A stretch of DNA of 64,000 bases. It comes from Castellaniella sp034675905. GTDB lineage: Bacteria > Pseudomonadota > Gammaproteobacteria > Burkholderiales > Burkholderiaceae_B. The DNA is taken from the NCBI RefSeq assembly GCF_034675905.1, contig NZ_JAUCCV010000010.1:744001-808000 (forward strand). Direction: 5' to 3'. Both the position numbers and the translations under genes were made by a program. Shown here one piece after another: positions 34,483-41,054 of this stretch. Each line of letters starts with the position of its first letter. Position 1 is the first letter of the stretch. The notes under the pieces are model-generated. The model did not search any database. It was given only the letters and a program-made list of their open reading frames with translations, and was not told the origin of the DNA.

Positions 34483-35598
34483 CTACATGCCTGGGCATTG
34501 CAGAACGGTCTGTGCAATGGCCAGGCAGGACGTCAGTCCGGGCGATTCGATGCCGTACAGATTGACCAGGCCTGGGACGCCATGCGTGCGAGCGTCCTGG
34601 ATGATGAAATCCGCATCCTGCCCGTCCGGCATTGCCAGTTTGGGCCGGATGCCGGCGTAGCTGGGGTGCAGGGAATCATCGGGCAGATCGGGCCAGTAGC
34701 AGCGGATGGCAGCGTAGAACCCGTCTGCCCGGGCCGGGTCCACGCGGTAGTCGATCGTGTCGATCCACTCGACGTCGGGGCCGAATCGCGCCTGTCCGCC
34801 CAGGTCCAGGGTCAGATGCACGCCCAGCCCGCCGGGTTCGGGCACCGGGTAGATCAGGTGGGAGAACGGCGCTTTCCCGGATAGGGTGTAGTAATTGCCC
34901 TTGGCATAGCGGCCAAGCGGAATCGTGGCGGGCGGGATGCCCTGGATGCTGGCAGCCACGGCCTGGGCATGCAGACCGGCGCAATTGATGACGCGGCGGG
35001 CGATGATTTCCGAGGGTTCATCGCCGCCGATGTGCAGCAGCATGCCGTCGTCTGGCGTCGGTAATACAGTGCCGCCGGTCACGGGGGAGCGCAGGGCCAG
35101 CAGGCCGCCGGCCTGTTCCAGGTCACCCAGTAGCGCCAGCATCAGGCCATGACTGTCAATGATGCCGGTGGATGGTGATTCCAGGGCGGCAATGCATTGC
35201 AGCGCAGGTTCGCGGGCTTGCGCCTGGCTGGGGTCCAGCCAGCGCAGGTCATCCACGCCGTTGGCGACGGCTGCCGCTGCAATCTGTTGCAGCCGATCAC
35301 CTTGTTCATCGTGTGTGGCGACGATCAGTTTGCCGCAGCGCCGGTGCGCCACGCCATGGGATGCGCAGTAGTCGTACAGCGTCTGGCGGCCCGCCACGCA
35401 CAGGCGCGCTTTCAGGGATCCTTTGGGATAGTAGATGCCGGCGTGGATGACTTCGCTGTTGCGCGAACTGGTGCCCGTGCCGATGGCGTGTTCGGATTCG
35501 ACGAGCAGGGTCTCTAGCCCGGATTGGGCGCAGGCGCGGGCAACGGCCAGGCCGACGACGCCTGCGCCGATGACCAGGCAGTCGACAGAGTCGGTCAT
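34483..35598 (-). CDS. lhgO: FAD-dependent L-2-hydroxyglutarate oxidase/dehydrogenase-like (LhgO)
   Basis: 371 residues of the DAO superfamily. The Rossmann FAD motif VDCLVIGAGVVGLAVARACA is at the N-terminus, then the family block GTSSRNSEVIHAGIYYPKGS at about 43-62, and C-terminal PSYAGIRPKL and GLVNLYGIESPGLTSCLAIA. These match LhgO/L2HGDH proteins that oxidise L-2-hydroxyglutarate to 2-oxoglutarate. The start is the ATG at 35598 (MTDSVDCLVIGAG); the frame opens 56 codons earlier without homology. It is divergent from ohrR. Confidence 0.85.
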   Translation of the reverse strand: MTDSVDCLVIGAGVVGLAVARACAQSGLETLLVESEHAIGTGTSSRNSEVIHAGIYYPKGSLKARLCVAGRQTLYDYCASHGVAHRRCGKLIVATHDEQGDRLQQIAAAAVANGVDDLRWLDPSQAQAREPALQCIAALESPSTGIIDSHGLMLALLGDLEQAGGLLALRSPVTGGTVLPTPDDGMLLHIGGDEPSEIIARRVINCAGLHAQAVAASIQGIPPATIPLGRYAKGNYYTLSGKAPFSHLIYPVPEPGGLGVHLTLDLGGQARFGPDVEWIDTIDYRVDPARADGFYAAIRCYWPDLPDDSLHPSYAGIRPKLAMPDGQDADFIIQDARTHGVPGLVNLYGIESPGLTSCLAIAQTVLQCPGM

Positions 35599-35766
35599 GA
35601 CGTGTCCTGTAGGCGGATGGAATGCCTGGAAATTGTACTGTGACGCAGAATATAGCGACCGGAGCCAAGGTCTTTGCAAGCGCCGCTTGGTCTTTGCCGG
35701 TCCCGGCGGAGTGCTGCGGTGGAGTCTGGGGTATTGCCGGGTATCTGGAATATAAATAGCTTGCAA

Positions 35767-35786
35767 TTAAATAGCATGCTATTTAA
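35767..35786. promoter_or_regulatory. Perfect 20-bp palindrome, likely OhrR operator
   Basis: TTAAATAGCATGCTATTTAA, fully self-complementary, ends 3 bp before the ohrR start. A related half-site AAATAGC is at 35754-35760, just upstream. OhrR-type MarR repressors bind AT-rich dyads near their own promoter, so this is the obvious operator for autoregulation and possibly for the divergent oxidase gene. Confidence 0.7.
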
Positions 35787-35789
35787 TAT

Positions 35790-36290
35790 ATGCCTATGTC
35801 TTCAAAACCCGCTATCCCGGCAACCCCGCCACCCGCCTACCTGACGCTGGACGCTCAGCTGTGCTTTGCGCTGTATTCGGCACATCTGGCCATGGGCAAG
35901 GTCTACCGCCGCCATCTGGCAGAACTGGGGCTGACCTATCCGCAGTATCTGGTCATGCTGGTGCTGTGGGAATCGGATGGCCTGACGGTGACTGCTCTGG
36001 GGGATCGGCTGTACCTGGATTCGGCCACGCTGACGCCGTTGCTGAAACGCTTGCAGGCATTGGGCTTGCTGCGCAGGGATCGCGCCCAGGCTGATCAGCG
36101 CCAGGTGCTGGTCACGCTGACCCAGGCGGGGCGGGCATTGCAGCAGCGGGCGCATGCCGTGCCGCAGGGCGTCATGTGCGCCACTGGCTGTACGCCGGCC
36201 CAGGCGCAGGTGCTGAAGGCCGAACTGGAAGAACTGCGTGCGCATTTGCAGGGTGCGCAGGCTACGTTGGAACATACGGCGGGACGATAA
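35790..36290 (+). CDS. ohrR: MarR-family organic-hydroperoxide sensor OhrR
   Basis: 166 residues. The N-terminal reactive cysteine is in LDAQLCFALYSAHLAM (about Cys29), followed by the winged helix (YPQYLVMLVLWESDGLTVTA; LGDRLYLDSATLTPLLKRLQ; RRDRAQADQRQVLVTLT). Oxidation of this Cys by organic peroxide releases the repressor from DNA. The start is ATG 35790 or 35796, directly behind the palindrome. ohr lies 121 bp downstream in the same direction. Confidence 0.93.
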   Translation: MPMSSKPAIPATPPPAYLTLDAQLCFALYSAHLAMGKVYRRHLAELGLTYPQYLVMLVLWESDGLTVTALGDRLYLDSATLTPLLKRLQALGLLRRDRAQADQRQVLVTLTQAGRALQQRAHAVPQGVMCATGCTPAQAQVLKAELEELRAHLQGAQATLEHTAGR

Positions 36291-36411
36291 GGGCATGGGC
36301 CAGGCAGGGTGTCTGCCGGTATCCGTGCGCCGTGATCGGTCCGCTGATTGGGAAGTCGCCGCTGGTGGTGCCGAGACTTTCTTTTTGAATTGCACCGCCA
36401 GGAGTCCAACC

Positions 36412-36837
36412 ATGACAGTTGAAAACGTTCTCTACACCGCCCATGCTTCCGCGACGGGCGGCCGCGACGGCAGCGCCAAATCTTCGGATGGCCGCCTGGA
36501 TATCAAGCTGTCCGTCCCCAAGGAACTGGGCGGTGATGCCGGCCCCGGCACCAATCCGGAACAATTGTTTGCAGCCGGGTATTCCGCCTGCTTTCTGGGG
36601 GCCTTGAAACTGGTCGCCGGCAAGGAAAACGTCACACTGCCGGCTGATACGCAGGTGGCAGGTTCCGTGGGTGTCGGCCCGATCCCCACCGGATTCGGTA
36701 TTGCCGTGGAACTGAAAATCACCGCCGCAGGCGTGGATCATGCCAAGCTGAACGACCTGGTACAAAAGGCCCACGTGGTGTGCCCGTATTCCAACGCCAC
36801 GCGCAACAACATCAAGGTCACGCTGACGGTGCAGTAA
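36412..36837 (+). CDS. ohr: Organic hydroperoxide resistance peroxidase Ohr
   Basis: 141 residues, OsmC/Ohr family. Both redox cysteines are present: Cys in FAAGYSACFLGALK (about residue 60) and in AHVVCPYSNATRNN (about 124). The N-terminal VLYTAHASATGGRDG is typical. The enzyme reduces organic peroxides with a lipoyl cofactor as electron donor. The start is ATG 36412 after AGGAG. It is probably derepressed by OhrR oxidation. Confidence 0.96.
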   Translation: MTVENVLYTAHASATGGRDGSAKSSDGRLDIKLSVPKELGGDAGPGTNPEQLFAAGYSACFLGALKLVAGKENVTLPADTQVAGSVGVGPIPTGFGIAVELKITAAGVDHAKLNDLVQKAHVVCPYSNATRNNIKVTLTVQ

Positions 36838-36880
36838 GCAGGACCCGTGCCCGACGGTCGGCGGGTTGCGTCTCGCCTGG

Positions 36881-36914
36881 AAAGGGCCTCGTTCGGATTG
36901 GACGAGGCCCTTTT
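36881..36914 (+). terminator. Terminator after ohr
   Basis: A perfect 12-bp stem AAAGGGCCTCGT / ACGAGGCCCTTT with a 9-base loop, followed by TT. It lies 44 bp after the ohr stop. The flanking A and T runs would let it work in either direction. Confidence 0.8.
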
Positions 36915-37011
36915 CCAATGCGCGGGCGCCCGACCGGCCATTTCACTGTCCTGAGTTCGGATGATTCAGGTCAAATAACAGCACAAGCAATAGGGATATG
37001 ATCGTTTTCTG

Positions 37012-37029
37012 GGCGAAATGATTTTCGCC
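37012..37029 (+). promoter_or_regulatory. Leader hairpin just before the NarK-type gene
   Basis: GGCGAAA-TGAT-TTTCGCC, a perfect 7-bp stem ending 13 bp before ATG 37043 and 3 bp before GGGAGA. Its closeness to the ribosome-binding site suggests translational control or an mRNA 5' stabiliser. No regulator is assigned. Confidence 0.35.
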
Positions 37030-37042
37030 ATGGGAGACCATC

Positions 37043-38314
37043 ATGCCACCTGAGACACTGCCCCCATCCGGGTCCGCATCGCGTCAAGCGCTGTCCGTCC
37101 TGTTTTCCAGCACCTTCGCGTTCACGGTCTGCTTTGCCATCTGGACCATGTTTTCGGTGCTGGGCGTGCCGTTGAAAACAGAGCTGAGCCTGAATGAAAC
37201 CCAGTTCGGCCTGCTGATTGCGACGCCGGTGCTGACGGGGTCGCTGATCCGGGTGCCTTTGGGCATGCTGACGGATCGTTTTGGCGGCCGGATCGTATTT
37301 CTTCTGGTCCTGCTGGTCTGTGTGCCGCCTCTGTATCTGATGGCTTATGCGGAAACGTATACGCAGTTTCTGGTGCTGGCTTTGTTCGTCGGGCTGGCGG
37401 GCGGTACGTTTTCTGTGGGTACCCCTTATGTCGCCCGCTGGTTCGTGCCAGAGCGCCGGGGCTTTGCCATGGGGGTGTTCGGCGCGGGTAATTCGGGTTC
37501 GGCCCTGAATATGTTCGTGGCGCCGCTGATCATCGGTGCATTCGGCTGGGCCATGTTGCCCAAGGTGTATGCCGCCCTGATGCTGGGCACGGCGATCCTG
37601 TTCTGGTTGTTCAGCCATACAGATCCTGTCCATCGCGTATCGTCCGGTACCGGAATGCTGCAGCAGCTGAGCGTACTGAAGGACCCCCGCGTCTGGCGGT
37701 ACTGCCAATATTATTCGGTCGTGTTCGGGGGCTATGTGGCCTTGGCCCTGTGGATCACCAAATACTATGTGGCCGAATACGGTTTCGATCTGACCCTGGC
37801 CGCTTTCCTGGCCATGATCTTTTCCCTGCCGGGCGGCGTGCTGCGGGCTCTGGGCGGCTGGTTTTCGGATCGTTTCGGCGCCTACACCGTGACCTGGTGG
37901 GTGATGTGGGTGTGCTGGGTGTGTTTTTTCCTGCTGTCCTATCCGCAGACACAGATGACGATCCAGACCTTGAGCGGCCCGGTGTCGCTGCATATCGGCC
38001 TGAATGCCACGGCATTCACGATCCTGCTGTTCATCGTCGGGGTGGCCATGGCGATCGGCAAGGCGTCGGTCTTCAAGTTCATCAGCGACGACTATTCAGA
38101 CAATATCGGCGCTGTGTCTGGCGTCGTGGGGCTGGCTGGCGGCCTGGGAGGCTTCATCCTGCCGATCATGTTCGGCGCCTTGCTGGATATCACTGGGGTG
38201 TATTCCAGCGCCTTCATGCTGCTGTACGGATCGGTCTGCGTGTCGCTGGTGTTCATGCACTATTCGTACCGGCGCGCGCCGCGGGCCGGTACCGAACTGA
38301 TGGACCATGCGTGA
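37043..38314 (+). CDS. narK: NarK/NasA-type nitrate/nitrite MFS transporter
   Basis: 423 residues with twelve hydrophobic segments. Nitrate-porter signature regions are RVPLGMLTDRFGGRIVFLLV, GLAGGTFSVGTPYVARWFVP, ERRGFAMGVFGAGNSGSALN and the second-half GKASVFKFISDDYSDNIGAV. It imports nitrate and/or exports nitrite. No nitrate reductase gene is in the window; the nitrite-assimilation operon lies about 2 kb downstream. GGGAGA precedes ATG 37043. Confidence 0.9.
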   Translation: MPPETLPPSGSASRQALSVLFSSTFAFTVCFAIWTMFSVLGVPLKTELSLNETQFGLLIATPVLTGSLIRVPLGMLTDRFGGRIVFLLVLLVCVPPLYLMAYAETYTQFLVLALFVGLAGGTFSVGTPYVARWFVPERRGFAMGVFGAGNSGSALNMFVAPLIIGAFGWAMLPKVYAALMLGTAILFWLFSHTDPVHRVSSGTGMLQQLSVLKDPRVWRYCQYYSVVFGGYVALALWITKYYVAEYGFDLTLAAFLAMIFSLPGGVLRALGGWFSDRFGAYTVTWWVMWVCWVCFFLLSYPQTQMTIQTLSGPVSLHIGLNATAFTILLFIVGVAMAIGKASVFKFISDDYSDNIGAVSGVVGLAGGLGGFILPIMFGALLDITGVYSSAFMLLYGSVCVSLVFMHYSYRRAPRAGTELMDHA

Positions 38315-38342
38315 TGAGGTAGGCCGAGGGGAGTCCGGGCAT

Positions 38343-38373
38343 CCACCTCGCGGCCTGCAGGCCGCTCGGATAA
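38343..38373 (+). repeat. Palindromic repeat unit 1 of a hairpin cluster
   Basis: A 31-base unit: flank CCACCTCG, self-complementary core CGGCC-TGCA-GGCCG, flank CTCGGATAA. The flanks are identical to those of the unit at 38411-38441 while the core differs but keeps pairing. It resembles a REP-type extragenic palindrome. It lies between the convergent narK and HMA genes. Confidence 0.55.
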
Positions 38374-38410
38374 ATTTGGCAGAACGCAGTCCGCAGGGTG
38401 CGGCGCCGTC

Positions 38411-38441
38411 CCACCTCGGCGCTTGCAAGCGCCTCGGATAA
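38411..38441 (+). repeat. Palindromic repeat unit 2 of a hairpin cluster
   Basis: Flanks CCACCTCG and CTCGGATAA as in unit 1, with core GCGCT-TGCA-AGCGC. Four arm positions changed on each side relative to unit 1 and all remain complementary. A smaller hairpin CCGCA-GGG-TGCGG at 38391-38403 lies between the two units. Confidence 0.55.
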
Positions 38442-38490
38442 TTCCTGCGCATGACAGCCCGCAGGGGCTGTCATGTGTCTGGAATTATCC
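38436..38490. terminator. Long two-part inverted repeat at the 3' end of the HMA gene
   Basis: Outer arms GGATAATTCC (38436-38445) and GGAATTATCC (38481-38490); inner arms CATGACAGCCC (38450-38460) and GGGCTGTCATG (38465-38475) around GCAG. The HMA stop codon lies in the outer right arm. There is no T run, so it is either a Rho-independent-like stall structure, a 3' stabiliser, or a shared end for the convergent narK and HMA transcripts. Confidence 0.4.
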
Positions 38491-38769
38491 CCCGCACCCG
38501 CCGCAGCAGTTGCCGTCTTCGCCGTGAACGGGCTTCAGGGCTTCGTAGCCGGCGTCGGCGACGGCGACCTGGATGCGCTGGGTGGATGCCTGCGCGGTAT
38601 CAAAGGTGACGGTGGCTTTCTCATCGGCCAGCGACACGCTGACCTGGGACACGCCAGGCAGCGCGGACAGGACTTGGTCCAGCTTGTCGGCGCATGCCGG
38701 GCCGCGCAGGCCTACCAGGCGCAGGGTCGCAGTTTTCTGGGAAGATCGTTTCAGGGTTTCGGCTTGCAT
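38485..38769 (-). CDS. HMA-domain (CopZ/MerP-like) metal-binding protein with altered metal motif
   Basis: 94 residues with the ferredoxin-like HMA fold (TATLRLVGLRGPACADKLDQ; ALPGVSQVSVSLADEKATVT; IQVAVADAGYEAL). The normal metal loop is MxCxxC; here it reads LRGPAC, so the first Cys is replaced by Gly and only one remains. The C-terminal tail GNCCGGCGG supplies three more cysteines and may complete the site. The likely role is binding or delivering a soft metal such as copper. No P-type ATPase or MerR gene is adjacent. Confidence 0.75.
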   Translation of the reverse strand: MQAETLKRSSQKTATLRLVGLRGPACADKLDQVLSALPGVSQVSVSLADEKATVTFDTAQASTQRIQVAVADAGYEALKPVHGEDGNCCGGCGG

Positions 38770-38881
38770 AGGTCCTCGCGAACGGGGAAATGCCCCTGGG
38801 TAGGGCGGGGTTATAGATACATTTTAAATATACCTTAAGAGTCGGCTAGTATAGCAGTGCCTGCCCGCTTTTGGCGTCAGG

Positions 38882-40024
38882 ATGTCAAAGATGCCTGAGT
38901 CCCCCGCCCGCCGTATCGCCCATCTGGATATGGATGCGTTTTTCGCTTCCGTGGAATTGTTGCGCTATCCCGAATTGCACGGGCAGCCGGTCGTGATCGG
39001 AGGGCGCGGCGAAGCCCCTCGTGATGGTCGCTATGCGCGATTGCGTGACTATGTCGGGCGCGGCGTCATCACCACGGCGACATACGAGGCCAGGGCTTTT
39101 GGGGTGCATTCGGCCATGGGCATGATGAAGGCGGCGCGCCTGGCCCCCGATGCCGTGCTGCTGCCGGTGAATTTCCCCGCTTATCGTCATTATTCACACC
39201 TGTTCAAGGCGGCGGTGGCCGCCATCGCCCCGCAGATGGAAGATCGCGGGATCGATGAAATCTACATCGACCTGACCGATCTGCCGCAGGATTCAGAGAC
39301 TCTGGGGCGGCAGCTGAAGCAGGCAGTGCGCGACGCGACGGGCCTGGTCTGCTCTATCGGGATTTCGCCCAATAAGCTGCTGTCCAAGATCGCCTCGGAT
39401 CTGGACAAACCCGATGGCTTGACGCTGATCGGGCCGGGGGATCTGCAGCGCCGCATCTGGCCGCTGCCGGTATCAAAGGTCAATGGCATCGGCCCCAAGG
39501 CGACTCGCCGCCTGCAGGGCATGGGGATCGAGACGATCGCGCAGTTGGCCACCGCCGCCCCGGATCAGTTGCAAGAAGCATTCGGCCTGGGGATGGCGCG
39601 ATGGCTGCTGGATGTGGCTCACGGCATAGATGACCGGCCGGTGGTGATGGAATCCGAACCGCGTTCGATCAGCCGGGAAACGACATTCGAGCGCGATCTG
39701 CACGTGGTCCGGGACCGGATGTTGCTGTCCGGGATTTTCCGCGAACTCTGTGAACACCTGGCCCAGGATCTGGCGCGCAAGCAGGTGCACGGAGCCACCA
39801 TCGGGATCAAGCTGCGCTTTGACGATTTCCGGGTCGTGACGCGCGACCTGACGCTGGATGAAGCTATCGGGGATGCCGATGCCATTCATCGCGCCGCCGG
39901 GCAATGCCTGAAACGCGTTACGCTGGATCGCCGCTTGCGCCTGCTGGGCGTGCGGGCCAGCAAGCTGCAGCCGGTGGATAATGCCGGCTCTGCGCCGCAT
40001 CCCGTGCAGCTTTCCTTGTACTGA
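38882..40024 (+). CDS. dinB: DNA polymerase IV (DinB)
   Basis: 380 residues, Y-family translesion polymerase. Catalytic motifs are HLDMDAFFASVELLRYPELH (first Asp pair) and DRGIDEIYIDLTDL (second acidic site), with helix-hairpin-helix SKVNGIGPKATRRLQGMGIE and the little-finger domain after about residue 240. The insertion GRGEAPRDGRYARLRDYVGR after the first motif is, as I recall, usual in Burkholderiales DinB. The last residues VQLSLY resemble a beta-clamp binding motif. It extends damaged or misaligned primer ends. Confidence 0.95.
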   Translation: MSKMPESPARRIAHLDMDAFFASVELLRYPELHGQPVVIGGRGEAPRDGRYARLRDYVGRGVITTATYEARAFGVHSAMGMMKAARLAPDAVLLPVNFPAYRHYSHLFKAAVAAIAPQMEDRGIDEIYIDLTDLPQDSETLGRQLKQAVRDATGLVCSIGISPNKLLSKIASDLDKPDGLTLIGPGDLQRRIWPLPVSKVNGIGPKATRRLQGMGIETIAQLATAAPDQLQEAFGLGMARWLLDVAHGIDDRPVVMESEPRSISRETTFERDLHVVRDRMLLSGIFRELCEHLAQDLARKQVHGATIGIKLRFDDFRVVTRDLTLDEAIGDADAIHRAAGQCLKRVTLDRRLRLLGVRASKLQPVDNAGSAPHPVQLSLY

Positions 40025-40131
40025 GCCGGATCACGGTTCTGGTGCGTGATGCACCACCTTGACGCAACCGGCGCGCTGGGCAATGCCCGGCCGGAGTATT
40101 CCTTCTCTGGCAAAGACGCGCGGCCTAGAGT

Positions 40132-40147
40132 TGGCATGTTGTTTGCT
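40132..40147 (+). promoter_or_regulatory. Sigma-54-type promoter upstream of the nitrite assimilation operon
   Basis: TGGCAT-GTTGT-TTGCT: the -24 GG and -12 GC are exactly ten bases apart, as required for RpoN promoters, and 13 of the usual positions (TGGCAC-N5-TTGCA/T) fit apart from one base. It lies about 40 bp before the nirC start. This would place the operon under nitrogen control through NtrC or a similar enhancer-binding protein. Confidence 0.6.
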
Positions 40148-40185
40148 TTCCCTGATGTATCACTGGACACAGACGGGAGAGTCTC

Positions 40186-41025
40186 ATGTACGACGAAACG
40201 ATCAATGGTTTTGTGCGCGCCGCCGATGCCAAGCTCAGCCAGCTGCGCAGGAAGCCCCAGGGGTTCTTTGTCGCCTGCATGTTGGCGGGCGCCTATATCG
40301 GATTGGGCATCATCCTGATCTTTACGCTGGGAAGCTCCATTCCGTCGGCTTTGCGTCCGCTGGCAATGGGCGCGACCTTTGGAATTGCCCTGATCCTGGT
40401 CGTCATTGCCGGCGCTGAACTGTTCACCGGCCACACCATGGTGATGGCGTTGCGGCGCTACCGGGGACGGGGCACCTGGGCCGATGCGGCGACCGTCCTG
40501 TGCGCGAGTTGGGTGGGCAATCTGTGCGGCGCCTTGGTGCTGGTCGGTCTGTTCGTGATGGGCGGTGGCGGCGGTCTTCTGGACGATCCGCAGGGGCTCG
40601 TGATGACGGCAGCCGCGCACAAGATGACTGCCGGCGGCGCCAGCCTGTTCGCCCGTGCCGTCCTGTGCAACTGGCTGGTCTGTCTGGCGGTCTGGATGTC
40701 GGCTCGGGTGTCGTCCGACAGCGCTCGCTGCATCGTGATCTTCTGGTGCCTGCTGGCCTTCGTCGGCAGTGGCTACGAGCATAGTGTGGCCAATATGACG
40801 TTGCTGCTGCTGGCGCTTGCCGGCAACCATCCAGACACGGTGAGCCTGGGTGGCATGTTCTGGAATCTGGGTTGGGTGACGCTGGGCAATATCGTCGGCG
40901 GCGCCGTGTTTGTGGCCGGCGCCTACCGGATCGCCTCAACGGCTGCGGTCGATTCGTCCGCGGATGTCGTGTCCTTCGAAGCCGGTCCAGGCACGCCGCT
41001 GGGTCCTTCGTCCTCGCGGGTCTGA
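40186..41025 (+). CDS. nirC: Formate/nitrite transporter (NirC-like, FNT family)
   Basis: 279 residues, six hydrophobic helices. The FNT signature AGAELFTGHTMVMALRRYRG at about 83-102 is present, and the second conserved region is LFARAVLCNWLVCLAVWMSA and GYEHSVANMT with the conserved His. It is a pentameric channel moving nitrite across the inner membrane. It starts at ATG 40186 after GGGAGAG and lies 29 bp before nirB, so its job is nitrite uptake for assimilation. Confidence 0.92.
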   Translation: MYDETINGFVRAADAKLSQLRRKPQGFFVACMLAGAYIGLGIILIFTLGSSIPSALRPLAMGATFGIALILVVIAGAELFTGHTMVMALRRYRGRGTWADAATVLCASWVGNLCGALVLVGLFVMGGGGGLLDDPQGLVMTAAAHKMTAGGASLFARAVLCNWLVCLAVWMSARVSSDSARCIVIFWCLLAFVGSGYEHSVANMTLLLLALAGNHPDTVSLGGMFWNLGWVTLGNIVGGAVFVAGAYRIASTAAVDSSADVVSFEAGPGTPLGPSSSRV

Positions 41026-41054
41026 GCGTTCGCCCTCAATTTTCTGGAATCGAT

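Noticed and set aside
38343..38441. CRISPR-like direct repeats
   Set aside because: Only two units, each self-complementary with differing cores and a 37-base interval; no array and no cas genes.
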